Assembly (NCBI GenBank): GCA_028753945.1
Contig: JAPNXP010000001.1
Span: forward strand, 4,268,501 to 4,332,500
Direction: 5' to 3'
Length of the DNA stretch: 64,000 nt
DNA from: Hexactinellida sp. DTS-2022
Taxonomy: Eukaryota; Porifera; Hexactinellida
The position numbers were made by a program, and so were the translations under genes. The notes below the pieces were generated by a model. That model did no database searches. It was given only the letters and a program-made list of their open reading frames with translations, and was not told the origin of the DNA. Positions within the stretch are counted from its first letter, which is position 1. Each line of letters opens with the position of its first letter. Positions 1-12,918 of this stretch are shown piece by piece.

Positions 1-999
1 TTTACAGTCCGTTGGTGTTCGTATGAAAGTGGTTCTACTATAGTAGAAACATCCGAAAATTTTACTCAATGTATTGAGTAATTTTAGATTCATAAAATTC
101 AGCATTGGGGTGATTCCACTTGAAATCGACGGAAAATTTCAAACAAATTCTTCAAAATCTCAGAATCGCTTATTAATTTGTATGTGACATATATCACTTC
201 AGATATATCTATACTATTAAAACACAAACCTTTAGATGTATACATAGCCTACTATACATAAGGCCTATTCACTCACTAAGACCAGGGATAACAGGAAGGC
301 GATTTTATTATTCACCCATAATAAAAATTATACAATTATAGACAACAATAACAACCATTTCCTGTTATAATATTACTTGTGTACCTACTTATACTAGGAT
401 TTTGGTTTTATTTCTCACTTTCCTTCTTCTCAGTACATTTATTTCGTCTCTTCTACCTTTTGACTAATTTCCTTATACGTAGTTATTTCTCAATTTACGT
501 ACTAGTATGCCAAATTCTTGTTCTGCACCCAGATGTCAAACTGGTTACTACAATGATCACAGTGGTATACCAGTCTTCCAGATGCCGTCTAACTGTCCAG
601 ACATTGAGCAGAAGTGGAGACTTTTTTGCACAGAGATGGTAAGTTATTTATTTACCAATATACAAATTCATTTCTATAAATTTGTAGATATTCCTCAGGG
701 AAGTGGTACTCAATCTTTTATACTACGTACTCCTTTGTATAATCTGATGCCTTTATTTATTAACACAATCAGTGTTTTTTTTAAGGCAAATTAGAGGCCC
801 AAAATGGTCTTCTAATTTTTCTCAATGGGCCTCTAATTTTTAACGTGCTAAGTACTCAATATCATGAAATGTAGAGTGAGGGCCTCTAATTGTTGGGGTG
901 AGGGCCTCTAATTGTTGGTAGGGCCCTCTAAGCAAATCCTTAAAAAAAACACTGAACACAATACACAGCATTGAGTAATATATAACTATTACATATAAA

Positions 1000-1124
1000 C
1001 AGGGGCGGCGAGAGGGTGGGGCCTGTGCCCCACCTGAGTCGGGCACAGGCATAAATTAATGTTAGTGTGCCCCACCTAAGGTAGGCTGTGCCCCACCAGT
1101 GGTACCGCGCTAGCGCCGCCACTG
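1000..1124. mobile_element. hAT-type MITE (GGCGGCG family)
   Basis: The ends are CAGGGGCGGCG and CGCCGCCACTG, with an imperfect 8-bp duplication (CATATAAA at 992-999, CGTATAAA at 1125-1132). The interior repeats 'gtgccccacc'. It lies in an intron of P transposase 1. Relatives with exact duplications are at 56032-56168 and 58817-58900. Confidence 0.7.
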
Positions 1125-1310
1125 CGTATAAATAATACTTACTAGTTTATTACAGAAATAATATTCGCGTACGTACCCCCTAGAGAACCTCTGCGTACCC
1201 CGAGGTACGTATATCCCCAGTTGAGAACCACTGCCTTAGAGTTTGCATTTATAAAAATTGTTTAACTTCAGATGCTGACCAACTAAAAAAGGTTTACCTA
1301 TGTGCCAAGC

Positions 1311-1616
1311 CATAGGCGTCATTAATGGGGGGGGCAGGGGGGCAGGCCCCCCTAGTTTTTAAAACTGGGGGGGCCGAGTATCCCAGGCCCCCCCAGTTTA
1401 TTAAACTCGATGTTTCATAGATTGATTGTTTTTTACAATGAATGCGACTATTCATTCTACAGATTCATTCGCAAGGTGTTACAAAAACAAATTGTTAATT
1501 TATTGTTAATTGTGTAGTGATATTAATAATGAGATAATATTAATAATGAGGTATAGAGATAAACCTTTTTTGGCCCCCCCAGATTTTGAAGGATACCAAA
1601 AATATCGACGCCTATG
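1311..1616. mobile_element. hAT-type MITE disrupting the THAP exon
   Basis: The 306-bp element has ends CATAGGCGTC / GACGCCTATG and an exact 8-bp duplication TGCCAAGC (1303-1310, 1617-1624). Removing it and one duplicate restores an open frame through the THAP CAKHFDP motif, so it landed in coding sequence. The interior has long G and C runs. Confidence 0.88.
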
Positions 1617-2058
1617 TGCCAAGCATTTCGATCCCCAGGACATAGTCAATTACCCAAACATATTTAGACGTTGATGGCATGTATAAAACTCGAAGTATAC
1701 AAGCTAGATTGAAGAAAGGAGCATTACCTAAATATCTTCCTAACTGTCCTACTTACTTTAATGATACTTCTATAAAACAACAGCGCCTTGATAGGGATAG
1801 AAGGGAATCTGAGCTGCAGATTCAGGTATGTAGAGAAAAATAATTTCGTTTTTATGGCTAACTGAATTTAATTTCTGTTCTATTTATCTTTAGGCAATAC
1901 ATTTAAGTAGTGAGTGTTTTGAAGCGGAACAGAGAAAGTTTGCAATAGGAAGTTTTGATGAACTCATTATCAGATTATCTGATATACAAGTTCCCTCTGG
2001 ATGGATTATTTGGCAACCTGATTCTAGTGCATTGAATTTTGTTAACCTTACATCCACT

Positions 2059-2243
2059 CAGGGTTTCATCTAGGCGTATGCGACGCGCCTCCAGGCGCGT
2101 AATTTCAAAAGAAAAGTTTTCTAGGCGCGCGAAAATCGAGAGATGCTCCCATAGACGTAATACAAATTGAGCATTTTAGGCGCGTGTGAGCGAGCTCAAT
2201 CTTTATCTAGGCGCGCGGGAAATTTTGCCTGGATGAAAGCCTG
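2059..2243. mobile_element. hAT-type MITE in a P transposase exon
   Basis: The 185-bp element runs from CAGGGTTTCATCTAGGCG to GCCTGGATGAAAGCCTG, with an exact 8-bp duplication CATCCACT (2051-2058, 2244-2251). The interior carries several 'aggcgcg' words. Its removal keeps the host exon in frame. Confidence 0.88.
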
Positions 2244-5200
2244 CATCCACTCATCCGATTATACTTCAAAATTATCTTGCAATTGACCATACTCTACAAG
2301 TCAGATGTTGCCACCATGGAACTCAAGTTGATTTTAATATTCCAATCATTAATGACATTCGTCAAATCAGTACTTTGATTGATCTACTGAGAAATTACAG
2401 TGTTGATCGAGTATTAATCGGTAAGTAAAAAGTAATCATTTTGTAATTTGGTGGTTCATTAGAGCTAATCAAATGTCCTTTAGAGGTACAAAAGAGCATA
2501 TCATCTGTAAAACAAGCAATTACACTACTTGAAGATACAGTACACGAGCCAGGTAACTACTAATTATTAACTACACTTACTGCTTTGAATCTCACTTTTT
2601 ATTAACTGACTATAAGTACGCATAATTTTCCAGATCTGTTAACTCAATTGCACTTTATTTTGGGTCAACTGGAGAACTCGATAGTTAAAAAACCTAGGCG
2701 GCGCTATAACATGATTACAATGATTCTTTCACTTAAGTCTCATTTGTCATCCCATGCTTGCTATAAACAACTACGCAATATGGACTGTATCTCCTTGCCG
2801 CACGAGTCATCATTACGACGTTTATACTCTAGTATTGGTCTCGACACAGAGTTTTTAACATTTTTAAAAGCTGAAACGAATGACTTCAATCAATTCGAAC
2901 GTCATCTCTGTCTAAATATGGATGAAATACATATTAAATCTAATATCACATATAAAGGTAAGTTGAATGCTCTATATAACAGTATATCATTATGTTAAAT
3001 ATCCGTTTATGGAACATACAAAAGTATACAAGACCTGTTTTAAACCAAACATCTCTTATTAGGCGGAAGGATCAATGGTTATGCCGAAGGTTCCCAATAT
3101 TTTGGTGGGATAGAACCTGCCAAGACTATTTTATGTTTTATGGTGTCAAGTTTATGTAAGAAATGGTCTTCTGTTGTACGTTTACTCCCGTTAGTTAATC
3201 CGAAAGCTTCTGATCTACTTCCTATTACCGTGCAAGTTATTAAAGATGTCGAACAGTTTGGTCTTTTGGTTGATGTAATTGTCTCTGACAATTATCCCCT
3301 TAATGTCAACCTCTTCAAATTGCTTGGAAATAGCAAATAAATTCTATCTCGTGTGCAACACCCAAACAATGACCAACGATCGCTCTACTTAATGTTCGAT
3401 TTTGTGCATATTATAAAGACCATTAGAAATAATTGGCTCAATCAAAAAGACTTTAATTGTACATACATTTTCCCACACTTTGAAGATATCTTGCACTCCA
3501 ACTATCCAATGAGATTGTCGCAGGCAGCTTATCAGGTAATCTTTGACTATTCTTGTATTACTTATTACATTACAAATAACTCACTACATTATATACTTAG
3601 GATTTGAGGCTACAGTATAAATCTGAACAGCTGTCTGTAGCAAAACTTGCACCGATGCTAACTTACAAGGCTTGTTGGCCATCTATTCTAGAAAGACAGA
3701 ATGTTAAACTAGCTCTACGAATCTTCAATTGTTCCAACGTCGCTGCTCTTAATATCCAGCAATCGAGTATGGACCAAATTAGCAGATCCCAGACCGGTAG
3801 CTTTATTGAAATAATTAGTCGTGTATGGAAATTATTTAACGTCAATACCCCTTGGAAAGGTATCCATCTCAGAGATCGAGATAGCTTGCCACTCAAGCAG
3901 AATAACCTCAGGTTCCAATTCTTATCTTCAATAGTTTGTTGGCTGGATCAGTGGAAAGGATTAGGATTTCGAGAAGGTAAATTAACACCCCAAACTTTTA
4001 CAAGCTTTCGACATTCGTGTATAACTCTTCCCAAACTTGTTGAATACCTGACAGAAGATATCGGGTTTAGTTACGTACTCAGTTCATTTGTGCAGAATGA
4101 TCCTATTGAGCACCACTTTGGGTTGTACAGGCAAATGTCGGGCTCTAATTATAATCTAGCAGTTTGTCAAGTGCTTGAGAATGAGAGAACGTTAAAATTA
4201 TCCAATATACTAAAACTTTTCAATCGCAAAACTACAGTTCGGAAGGATAGAGCTTCTTTTATCGAATTTCTCAACACCTTCACATCTGAACAAGATGACA
4301 TTTCCGATTGTGGAGAAGCTATTGACTTAGAAATATATTCTTCGATCATTAGTAAGGAGTCTCCTGACCCATCTTTGGAAATACAACAAGCATTGGCATT
4401 TATCTCTGGTTACGCAGCCTTCTCTATGATGAAAAAGTTCATTAAAACCTTCGAATTATGTAATGAGTGTATCCTATTTTTAACTCAAGATAAATCTCTC
4501 GATATTGAAGAAATTCCACCTACTTTTAAACTGATTCAGCTGTCTGATCGTGGTGGATTAAAGTGGCCATCGAAAACTATTTTAGGCGTAGTTATTACCC
4601 TTTGGAAATTATTTATCGAGATAGAACAGTCTCCTATTCTATTAAATAACTTTCTCACTTCCAATTCTCGCTCAATTTTAGTCCAACTCGCTCTCTTAAA
4701 ACTTGAAAGCGAAGAAAATGATGAGGTTGCCTATGAGTGTTTCCAGTGTAATGCAACAGGTAGAGAAATGTTACATGGAGTGTTGGTGACTGCGAGCAAC
4801 TGTTTTCTTAATAATAAAGCAAAGAATATCAATCTATCAGCTACCCATGCCCTTTCGAAAGACTCTGAAAGGAAAATTTTAAAACTTAGTTCAAAGTAAT
4901 TATGTATTCTTGATACCTTCTATTCACTTATGTGGTGATTGTAACTCATTTAGTGTAAGTACATATGATATCAGTATCACTATATTTAAATTATAACACT
5001 TATGGAAAACTCGACTTCCTGTTATCCCTGGTTTTAATGAGTGAATAGGCCTTATGTATAGTATGCTATGATGTATATTATTATAAATTTGTTTGTATGT
5101 TCCGAGTTGATTGAAGAAACTGGACGGTTACAAATGTGATTTTGGGCATCTAGGGGTAACTTTTGCCACCCGCCAACAAGTTGAGGTTTCCTCTCAAAAT

Positions 5201-5554
5201 TTCTCAGACCTCGCAAAGTTATGACGTCATTGTCACATTTCGAGAACCCTGAAAAGTCACTTAATCGCACATAATACTCGCCCTCTAAGAGATAAAAATC
5301 TCAAAATTTTATGGAACATGTAGATTAATGATGCGGACACGTTGGTCACACCAGAATGCCAATATGCTTACTCATTATAGCATGATGATGTATTCATTAA
5401 AATTTCATATTATTAAATTTGACTATTTAGGCCTATTTACGCTTTATAATCAATGGTAGAAGTGTATAAACCACACACCAACCGCAAAGCGGTTGGTGTG
5501 TGTTTGTGTTCTGTTGCGAAGCGACCTAGCGAGCGAAGAGGGCTAGTATAAATA

Positions 5555-8500
5555 TAAAATACTAGCTCTTTGTTCTACATAGTTTATGAGAAACCGCCTA
5601 TTGAAAATTTTATGTCGGACATTGTGGATGTGGCCAAAATGTGGATGAAAATTTTCAAAAATTTCGAACAATGTCAGATTCTCTTATAGGGCTGAAAATG
5701 AATATACCGAATATTCGTTGACTACTTTTGCAAACAACTTGACTTTGTTTTGATTGGATAGGTAGTAAATAAAAATTCCTGCATAAAGTAACTGAGTAAT
5801 AGCTAAATAGTGTCTAATGCAGTTTAGTTTTGTATTCTCTATCGTTTTAAATCATAAAATCAATTTTCAAATTTTATGTTGATGACTAGTATGAAAGTCA
5901 CCTTGTTATAACACCGTTCCCCACTTTTAAAAATAGGAATACACCACTGCTTATATCACTAAAGGTATATTAATATATACAATATTAGATCTTTATTACA
6001 CATAGTTTATGAGAAACTGCGTGTTGAAAATTTTGTGATTCAATAATTTATGTCGGACATTAACATCTAAACTCTGCAAAATGATCACAATTTATTTTAT
6101 TTACTTACGAAGCGTACCAAACTTCTACACCAGTATAAACGCATAACAACTAGTGTTTGATACAAATTTGGGATAATATCTCCACATTTTCATGAAGATG
6201 AGAGGCTTGACATGTAGTAATATTTTTATTTTGGTGCTTAAGACAAACAAGATCAAATCTCGATGCCTCCTTGGGTTGAGAACTAAATCTTTAATGACAT
6301 CTTATTATGGTATCTAGGTAAGTTTCGGAAAGGAGTCGCCTTTTAAAAAAATTATGTGTTGAATAAAATTGATAATCTTCACCTAAAATGGTTGCACCTA
6401 TTGATTATTAGCACCTTATAATTGCCTAAATCAGATATATGAGCTATTATTATATTATGCTGTATAGTCAGAAGTCTTAGACAATTTCAATATGACTTCG
6501 TAGTTTTTGTAGTATAAAAATCGAAAATTGGTCAAATTGCTTTTCTTTTGCCTCATTTGTGCTATGAGACATGGAGTGTTATGTGGAGCCAGCTTTACGC
6601 TCACTTCGACACCACTTTGAACTATCCCCAAATCACCCGTGCAAAGTAATTCGGGAACCATTCGATTTACCCCTTCTATCCACCTTCACAGCAATCGAAC
6701 CATTGGTGTTTTATGCGAACTCGCTCCCTATTAAAGTTGCCCTAAAACTCCAACAATTAATGACCTTCGGAGTGGCATTTCAAACCCCGGCTTCGCCCAA
6801 CTCCAACCCATTCCTTACCCCTTTTCAACACCTACTCGACCTTGACCTTAATGCACCGCCACTCACTAGATACCCAGTTCCTGTTTCCCACAGCGCCACT
6901 CATAGAACCTTTGCTTCTTACCTATCATCCTTCCGCAAATACATCTCCCAGTATCAATTACGTATCCTTAACACCGACCGATCTGGGGGTCTTCTTATCT
7001 TAACGAATACAGAATCCAAGTCCTCTACTCTACATATCTTCTAAACCACCAGCAGTGCCCCCTCCTGGTATTATTCCACTACGACTAAACTCCGCAGGTT
7101 ACTCTTAACCTTTGACAACAATCTCAAAGCCTCAACCACCGATGACCGACCTCCAACATTCAATTTCAAGGTGAAAACACATAAGACCTCCTTCCCCTCC
7201 TCCCACACCCCTTACACCAATATACTATATTTTGACCCTTACGCCATCTTTCCCTATGTCCGCCCGATCGCAAACCATTCATCTCAAATACCATCCTAGC
7301 TTCTAAAGTTTTACGACCACTCCTCTCTCCTATAATCTCCCAACACCAATGCTATCCGACGATGTGCATTCAGCTATAACCCAGTTATCAATCTATGGAC
7401 CCCCCGGCAGTTTTTCATTACGACATCTCAAAATTATATCCCTCAATCCCACACACCTTAGCCATCGAGGCTTTCGAACATTATTACCCTAACAACCCCG
7501 ATGAACTTGAGATCCTTAAAACCATTCTCTCCTACAACTTTTAGTCTCGGAGACCTTTATTATATATGGGATCAACTGGAATCCCTATGGGCCTCCCACT
7601 TGCTCCTGAGATCGCACGAATAGTGACAGCCTTCCAACTCGACACCCGCCTCAACATTCATCCACCAGTAGCCCTCTCTCTCTATTTTGATAACCTATAC
7701 ACTACCCATGACCCAGAAACGATCCTTGCAGTCTTTGCCCCTTTCACCCTTTTATCCGAAGAACATATCACCCTACAAGACGCTGGCTACCATTCAGAAC
7801 TAAGAGAGTTATGCCCCAACCCCTACCAACTACGAACACCAATCCCCATTCACCCACATTCTTACCACCCACACCGCCGAATTGTCGCCAAATCTTATCA
7901 TTATACCGTCCATCGTCTCTCCGCATTTTGTAGCGACCCCAACCTCGCTCTATATTCGGCGCTCTCACGATTCCTAGGAAAATTTGCGCCTAACAAGTCG
8001 ACTTCTACTCGCCCCACGACTAACCAACTCCAGCCTTATACAATTCGCCGTTTTCGCCTCGTTCCCATAATTCCCATGGCACCTATTAAGTCCCTTCCAT
8101 CCTACTTAAACCCATCAGCCATCTCTCAATTTACGTCATGTCCCGATCGCTGCGAAGTATGCGAATCATACCACCTTTTCTTCGACACCATTCTCCACCA
8201 CCCCATAATTCCATGCATGATGTATAGATTCGTCCATGCAATTTTTAACCCCAACCACCCCATGGTATACATTGGCCAAATAGGAGCTACTTCACGAACT
8301 CTCAATCAACGCCCACACAACCACCGCTTCTTAAAACACCAGGCGCACTGCCAAACCCCGGATCTACGTTGGCAGATCCTCCGACTTCTATCCCCCCCAC
8401 TTTACAACCTCAACACGAACTTCTACAGAACCCGAGAACGAATGGTCGATTACCTCCGAAGGAAACATCCCACGGTCATCTTCTCTCAAGATACCGACAC

Positions 8501-8656
8501 TTCTACGGATCTTCTACCTCTCCTTCAAACCCCCGCGGACTTTGCGCCCATAGTGCGCCTTCCTCAACCTCGAGGTCAATGTCCCGGAAAATTATTAGCC
8601 TACCTTATTATAGTGAAATTCTGATGTGCCCTAGTCGAAAGATAAATTGTTGTTAG
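5555..8656 (+). mobile_element. Penelope-like retroelement, degenerate
   Basis: A 5' non-coding region of about 1 kb is followed by the remains of an RT plus GIY-YIG polyprotein. Within the 5' region a ~75-bp stretch is repeated directly (5565-5640 and 5990-6065, 'catagtttatgagaaac'), recalling the terminal repeats of Penelope-like elements. The 5' region and first codons recur in inverted orientation at 20550-21200. The coding part (6.6-8.6 kb) is much richer in C than the flanks, as expected for a transferred or separately evolving element. Confidence 0.6.
6571..8624 (+). pseudogene. Reverse transcriptase with C-terminal GIY-YIG endonuclease (Penelope-like)
   Basis: The open part 6571-7044 (157 codons, MECYVEPALRS start) ends in LNTDRSGGLLIL, like the RT 'ADKGGGVV' block. 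7045-7565 is frame-broken but still shows KVKTHKTSFP and FPYVRPIANH, equivalent to the 'PKIHK...RPIVS' block. The part 7566-8624 (352 codons) has TGIPMGLPLAPEIARI (RT block B), LSLYFDNLYTT at the catalytic site, and a C-terminal YIGQIGATSRTLNQR block with a following R and E typical of GIY-YIG nucleases. RT joined to GIY-YIG in one protein is the hallmark of Penelope-like elements. The usual YxDD reads YFDN, so the second Asp is missing. Frame breaks and this substitution indicate a dead copy. Confidence 0.65.
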
Positions 8657-10172
8657 CCATCTCATTAAACTTTTCCTATTACCTATTCGAATCCTTTTCC
8701 GTATATACGTATATATATATCACTAGGAACATCTCACAAATCTTTGAGGACTGCAGTCCTTAGAGATATTATTGGGTCAATAATTTTATGTTCATTTAGT
8801 GACTTTGGTTCATGAGGAATCAAATATTCTGATATTAATGTAAATATCGCCTGTAGCATTTGGAATATACGGTGATGACTTCTAATACCTGGTAACTTTT
8901 TGGTCTTCTTGAATCTTTCTTGCTGCTGAAATATTAGCGATTCGACTTCTTCATTTGATACATAGAAGAATTTAATACCTTAATATTTTAAATTACACCA
9001 CTCAAAAAGGTGCTTTGTATTTATGATTAGACCAGATGTAACTGCTTTCAAACTGGCTCTAGAATCATCTCTTTTTTACGGTACCACCAATGCAGTCAAA
9101 GGCATAATTTCCATGTGACGTCGAAAAAAAATGCCACTCCGCCTTCAAAGCAAAATCACTTTGGTGATAGAGAAGATTGTTAATGTTTTTAAAGTTCTTA
9201 TCTTGTGAAGCAGCTCCATCAGTGAAATAATACAGCTTCGACTATTGATGATCCATCTGTATTAAATACAAAATCCATCTGTTGTAAAATTAGCTACTTT
9301 AAAAAAGCTGTGTACCGTTATTGCGTCGTGTGTCAAACAATCACTAATCACGCACATGCAACATATTTAACAAACGTCTTCGTTAGGTTCTTCATAAAAT
9401 ATTAAAATTAGGTGAATGGTAGACTGGTTATTATTCCAATGGAAACCTTGGACGTCATCTTGGACCACAAAACTATATTTTTCTCAAATTTTTCTGAGAA
9501 GTCTATTATTATGCTTCATGAAGTTCCAGGTTTTGTTTCAAATAATTCAAAAAAAGCGGTTTGATTTTTTGAGATGTATTGATGCGTAGTTAATACTTCA
9601 ACTTCAGATAATAATTTTTCAGTAATTTCTGATAATGGGAGAACATGTTCTTTCAATCTGGTATAATCTGTGCTTACCCACTGTTATAAAAAGATATTTT
9701 CATCTCAATGAATTATCACTTTGTTAAATTTGTTAACTAAAAACGATATAAGTGCACCTCTACTAGGGCTATTTCACATCTGTATAGCATGCATTTTTTT
9801 GAGGAGACGGAGTATATGAGTTCCATTAAATGATGATATGTTAGTTTTTCAACGAATGGTAAAGCTGCAACGAAGAGCTTGATATGTTGATGTGTTTCCA
9901 TCCGTATACATAATGTGTACCTTTAGAGCCAATAGTTATTCAGAACTTGGCCGACGTGCGCAAAGTTTAGATATTCCTATTTTCATATCTCTATTTTCCT
10001 ATTTTTATATCCTTTTAAATTCCAGATGAAGCTCATTTTAATTGATTAACAAAAATCTTTTTTGTTTTTGAACACGTTTGCCATCAACTTTAACAGAGAA
10101 TATTCCATTTTTGGATTCAAATTTTCTAGTTTGCCTTATCATGTCAACTGAAACACTGAACTCGTTAGTTAT

Positions 10173-10780
10173 TAGAGCATTGCGCGGGACGGGTTAATAA
10201 ATGCGGGTTGCGGGACCCGTAACCCGCGGTTCTTGCGGGTCAACGGATCAGAATGTTTTCGGGGTGGGTCGGGTGCGGGTCAGAGATTCTATCTGAAGGG
10301 TCAACGCGGGTTTGCGCAAGAGTTCTCGCAAAGGATTATTTGGGGGCGCAGTGTCCACTAATTGTAACAATGTACCCCTCTATACTTCCTAACAAAAATA
10401 ATGATCAATATAATCTTAAGATGGCAGAAGTCTTGCAATGGAACGAATTGTACGGTGAATTATTTGGTAATCCCGAATAATAAACTCGTAATTCTTCAAA
10501 TTTCTGCACAAAAACGTATTGCCGTCTTCTTTATTCCTTAAGGATGTAAATATTTTTTGTGTCCGCATTGTGCGACGAGTGTTTACACCCTATTATATAA
10601 TCCTAGCGATAATACTGGTCATCGAGTGTTGGTGCGGGCTGGGCGCAGGTTAATGTGAGTTAGTTGCGGGTTGGTGCGGGCTCATTTGTTTACATTGTCG
10701 GATTTGCGGGGCGGGGCGGGTCAATTACTAATAGATGCGGGGCGGGTGCGGGTCCCGCATATGACCCGCGCAGAGCTCTA
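10173..10780. mobile_element. hAT-type element with GCGGGT-rich ends
   Basis: The 608-bp element has ends TAGAGCATTGCGCGGG and CCCGCGCAGAGCTCTA and an exact 8-bp duplication TTAGTTAT (10165-10172, 10781-10788). Many 'gcgggt' words sit inside both ends. Removing it rejoins a coding block of the fossil transposase (WSVEKITNEF), which proves insertion into that older element. A short internal ORF (10253-10480) resembles nothing I know. Confidence 0.82.
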
Positions 10781-11081
10781 TTAGTTATCTTCTCAACACT
10801 CCAACTTGATGGTATTAGTGAGCAATGTATCTTTTTCGTTATTACTTGATACTGCATTATTTTTGCTTTTCAGCATTCAAAATTTCGTCAAGATCTATAC
10901 ATTTCTGACAGAAAGATTGTGCTCTAAGATCTTTTTGACTTACGCCGATGAAGTTTGAAACTGTCTTAGAAAGAAGAATCATCTTTCTATAAGTACAGTA
11001 GAGTCTTCCAAAACGGACACTCCGAGAAGCGTACAACCCCTCTACAACGGACAAACCTGGAATGAAATGAATTGCCATCAT

Positions 11082-11238
11082 CAGGGCCGGTGGAAGAGGG
11101 GCGGTTGCGGCCGCCCCACTTTTTCTGTGATTTTGTGGTACTCTGAATTTCCCGGAGGTGTTTTTTGACTCTGCAATCCTAACAATCATCATCATAATAC
11201 AAGGCCGCCCCACCTCTCATGAGCTTCCGCCGGCCCTG
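11082..11238. mobile_element. hAT-type MITE
   Basis: The 157-bp element has ends CAGGGCCGGTGG / CCGCCGGCCCTG and an exact 8-bp duplication GCCATCAT (11074-11081, 11239-11246). It is inserted in the Tigger-like element. Confidence 0.9.
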
Positions 11239-12103
11239 GCCATCATGTAATAGTTAATCAGTTTCCGAGAAGTGGACGCGGACAACTCTGAATTTCGAAA
11301 AACGGACAAAGGAAATGGCCCGAAAGGTATGTCTTAATATAAAGTTATCTCCAATGAACGGACAACCGGAAACTACATCTAATAATTTTCATGAGGGTAG
11401 AATCACAAATTTTAATGATAATATGTAGGGCATTAGGATCGTACGATTAGCTGAGTATACATTAACAATCAAACCAATTATCTATTAAAAAGATCGTTAA
11501 AGGATCGTGATGGATCGTAGATCCATTTCTAAATTACGATCAGTCATACTCATAGGCTATTCTATACAAGGCCTAACAGTAACCTTGAAATTATGGACTA
11601 GGGATGCACTAATAGATGGTAATATTTAACCAACCACAATATTTTAACCCATATTTCTATTTATAATTAACCACATTTTTTGTTCCAACTACCCCACTAA
11701 ATACTAAGTTTAAATCTTTACTGATTATTAGCCTCTCTTAATATTTATTTTGTTATTTTCTTGTCCACTTACTGTTCCTATTCACTTCTAACTATTAGAT
11801 TAGTTTACATTATGCCCAGCAGTTGCTCAGCCCCCGGATGCAGAAGTAACTACAGCTCAGATGATAGAGTTTCTATATTCAGGATGCCTGAACATCCACC
11901 AGAACTCAGACAAGCTTGGATACTTCACCGAGAGAATATTGATAACCTCAAGGTAGTCAACGTATGCGTGAAGCATTTTCGAGAAGAAGATGTCGAAGTT
12001 TCTCACAAGGTTCCCAATGGAGACGGAACTTTCACTGAAATACCTCGTGCAAAGCCCAAGTTGAGAGACGGCGGAGTTCCCTGTTTGCTTCCTGGTTGTC
12101 AAT

Positions 12104-12403
12104 CAGTGCTCGACAAGATGAAATTTTAATGGTGGCTAATTAAGCCACCACCTCACTTTTTCTGGTGGCTAAAGAATAAACAACGGCCGATTTAACAAAC
12201 CACTGATGAATTAACAAAGTTCTGATGCCGTAAAACAACACTAATATTAATCACGAAAGATTCCACGAAAAATATAATCTATACGAAGTCAATTAATCCA
12301 CAATTTATGGTAAATTAGTTAAGCCAACAAAGGCAAAGTTTGATGGCTCCAATAAGATTTCTGGTGGCTAACGCCACTAAACCACCTAATTTGTCGAGCA
12401 CTG
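12104..12403. mobile_element. hAT-type MITE in the P-like element 2 transposase
   Basis: The 300-bp element has ends CAGTGCTCGACAA / TTGTCGAGCACTG with near-identical 8-bp flanks (TTGTCAAT 12096-12103, TTGTCCAT 12404-12411). The interior repeats 'tggtggcta'. It ends the THAP exon frame artificially at 12129. Confidence 0.85.
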
Positions 12404-12784
12404 TTGTCCATCCTACTATTCTTCAACCTCAACAACCAAACGGACTCGCTTGTCGTATGACGCAAAAGAAGAAGAATTGATGAATCAGACTCTACAGCTT
12501 AGCTTACTATCTGAGAGTGAGGAGAAACATAAGTACATCATTAGAAATTTACAGGATCTAAAAGCTAAGTTAATATTGATTGCATTACCTGATAATTGAT
12601 TAGTAAGGCATCCTGGGGCCATATTCACTAAACTTCTTAAACTTAGTTTATGCTTAAACTAAGCATAAACTTAGTTTGTGCTTAGTTTTGAGATAAAACT
12701 TAGTTCTTGCTTAGTTTTCTGTTGAAAACTAAGCAAAAAATTAAGTCTAGTTCTTACCAGACTTATTAAGTCTACTTCTTACCA

Positions 12785-12915
12785 GACCCTAAATGCCAAA
12801 AATCACATTTGGAAACCGTCCAGTTTCTTGAATCAACTCGGAACATACAAACAAATATATATATATATACGTATAAACACACACACATATACACCCAGCC
12901 CTGTGTTTTAATAGT
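12785..12915 (-). repeat. Helitron-like element A2, truncated
   Basis: This holds only the CTATACTATTAAAACAC-side half of the 0.5-kb A family, ending 'gtgttttaatagtat' directly against copy A3 (head-to-tail). It includes the motif 'gccaaaaatcacatttgg', which recurs 515 bp further on in A3. Confidence 0.6.
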
Positions 12916-12918
12916 ATA

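Larger units (their letters stand above)
507..4899 (+). pseudogene. THAP domain-P element transposase, copy 1 (broken)
   Basis: This is a transposase with an N-terminal THAP zinc finger (MPNSCSAPRCQ at 507, then CAKHFDP across the MITE at 1311-1616) and a P-element catalytic region. Inferred exons are 507-638, 1272-1310 with 1625-1825, 1894-2058 with 2252-2420, 2484-2552, 2634-2957, 3063-3535 and 3601-4899, with GT-AG borders. The last exon is open for about 430 codons. Conserved blocks shared with copy 2 include MDEIH.KS near 2920, DNYPLNVNL near 3290, FDFVHI near 3400 and DP.EHHFGLYR.MSGSNY near 4105. It is dead: MITEs interrupt two exons and an in-frame TAA lies at 3338-3340. The family excises and reinserts DNA in the nucleus, with THAP binding the element ends. 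Confidence 0.8.
243..5070 (+). mobile_element. P-like (THAP) DNA transposon 1, inactive
   Basis: Imperfect terminal inverted repeats begin CATAGCCTACTATACATAAG at 243 and end at 5070. They are flanked by the 7-bp direct repeat ATGTATA (236-242 and 5071-5077), and P-superfamily elements make 7-8 bp duplications. Subterminal sequence (ACCAGGGATAACAGGAAG near 282-299) is also inverted at 5018-5035. The 4828-bp element contains a spliced THAP-P transposase gene and three hAT-type MITEs. It is inserted in the TA-rich part of Helitron-like repeat A1. Two other elements in the window share its terminus and its 7-bp duplication length. Confidence 0.85.
208..5546 (+). repeat. Helitron/HINE-like element A1, split by P-like element 1
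   Basis: The two halves, 208-235 and 5078-5546, belong to one repeat of about 504 bp once the P-like insertion and its duplicated target are removed. It starts CTATACTATTAAAACAC, carries a hairpin with 12-14 bp stems near 5470-5500, and ends in GGCTAG (a CTRR-type end). Other copies are at 12919-13439 (inverted) and 33977-40660 (inverted, interrupted). A sub-terminal hairpin, a CTAG end and a TA/CA-rich tract near the other end are typical of non-autonomous Helitrons (HINE/DINE type). The assignment is inference, since no Rep/helicase gene is present. Confidence 0.6.

Noticed and set aside
10253-10480. A 75-codon ORF in the hAT-type element as its transposase
   Set aside because: Too short, with no hAT dimerisation or catalytic motif.
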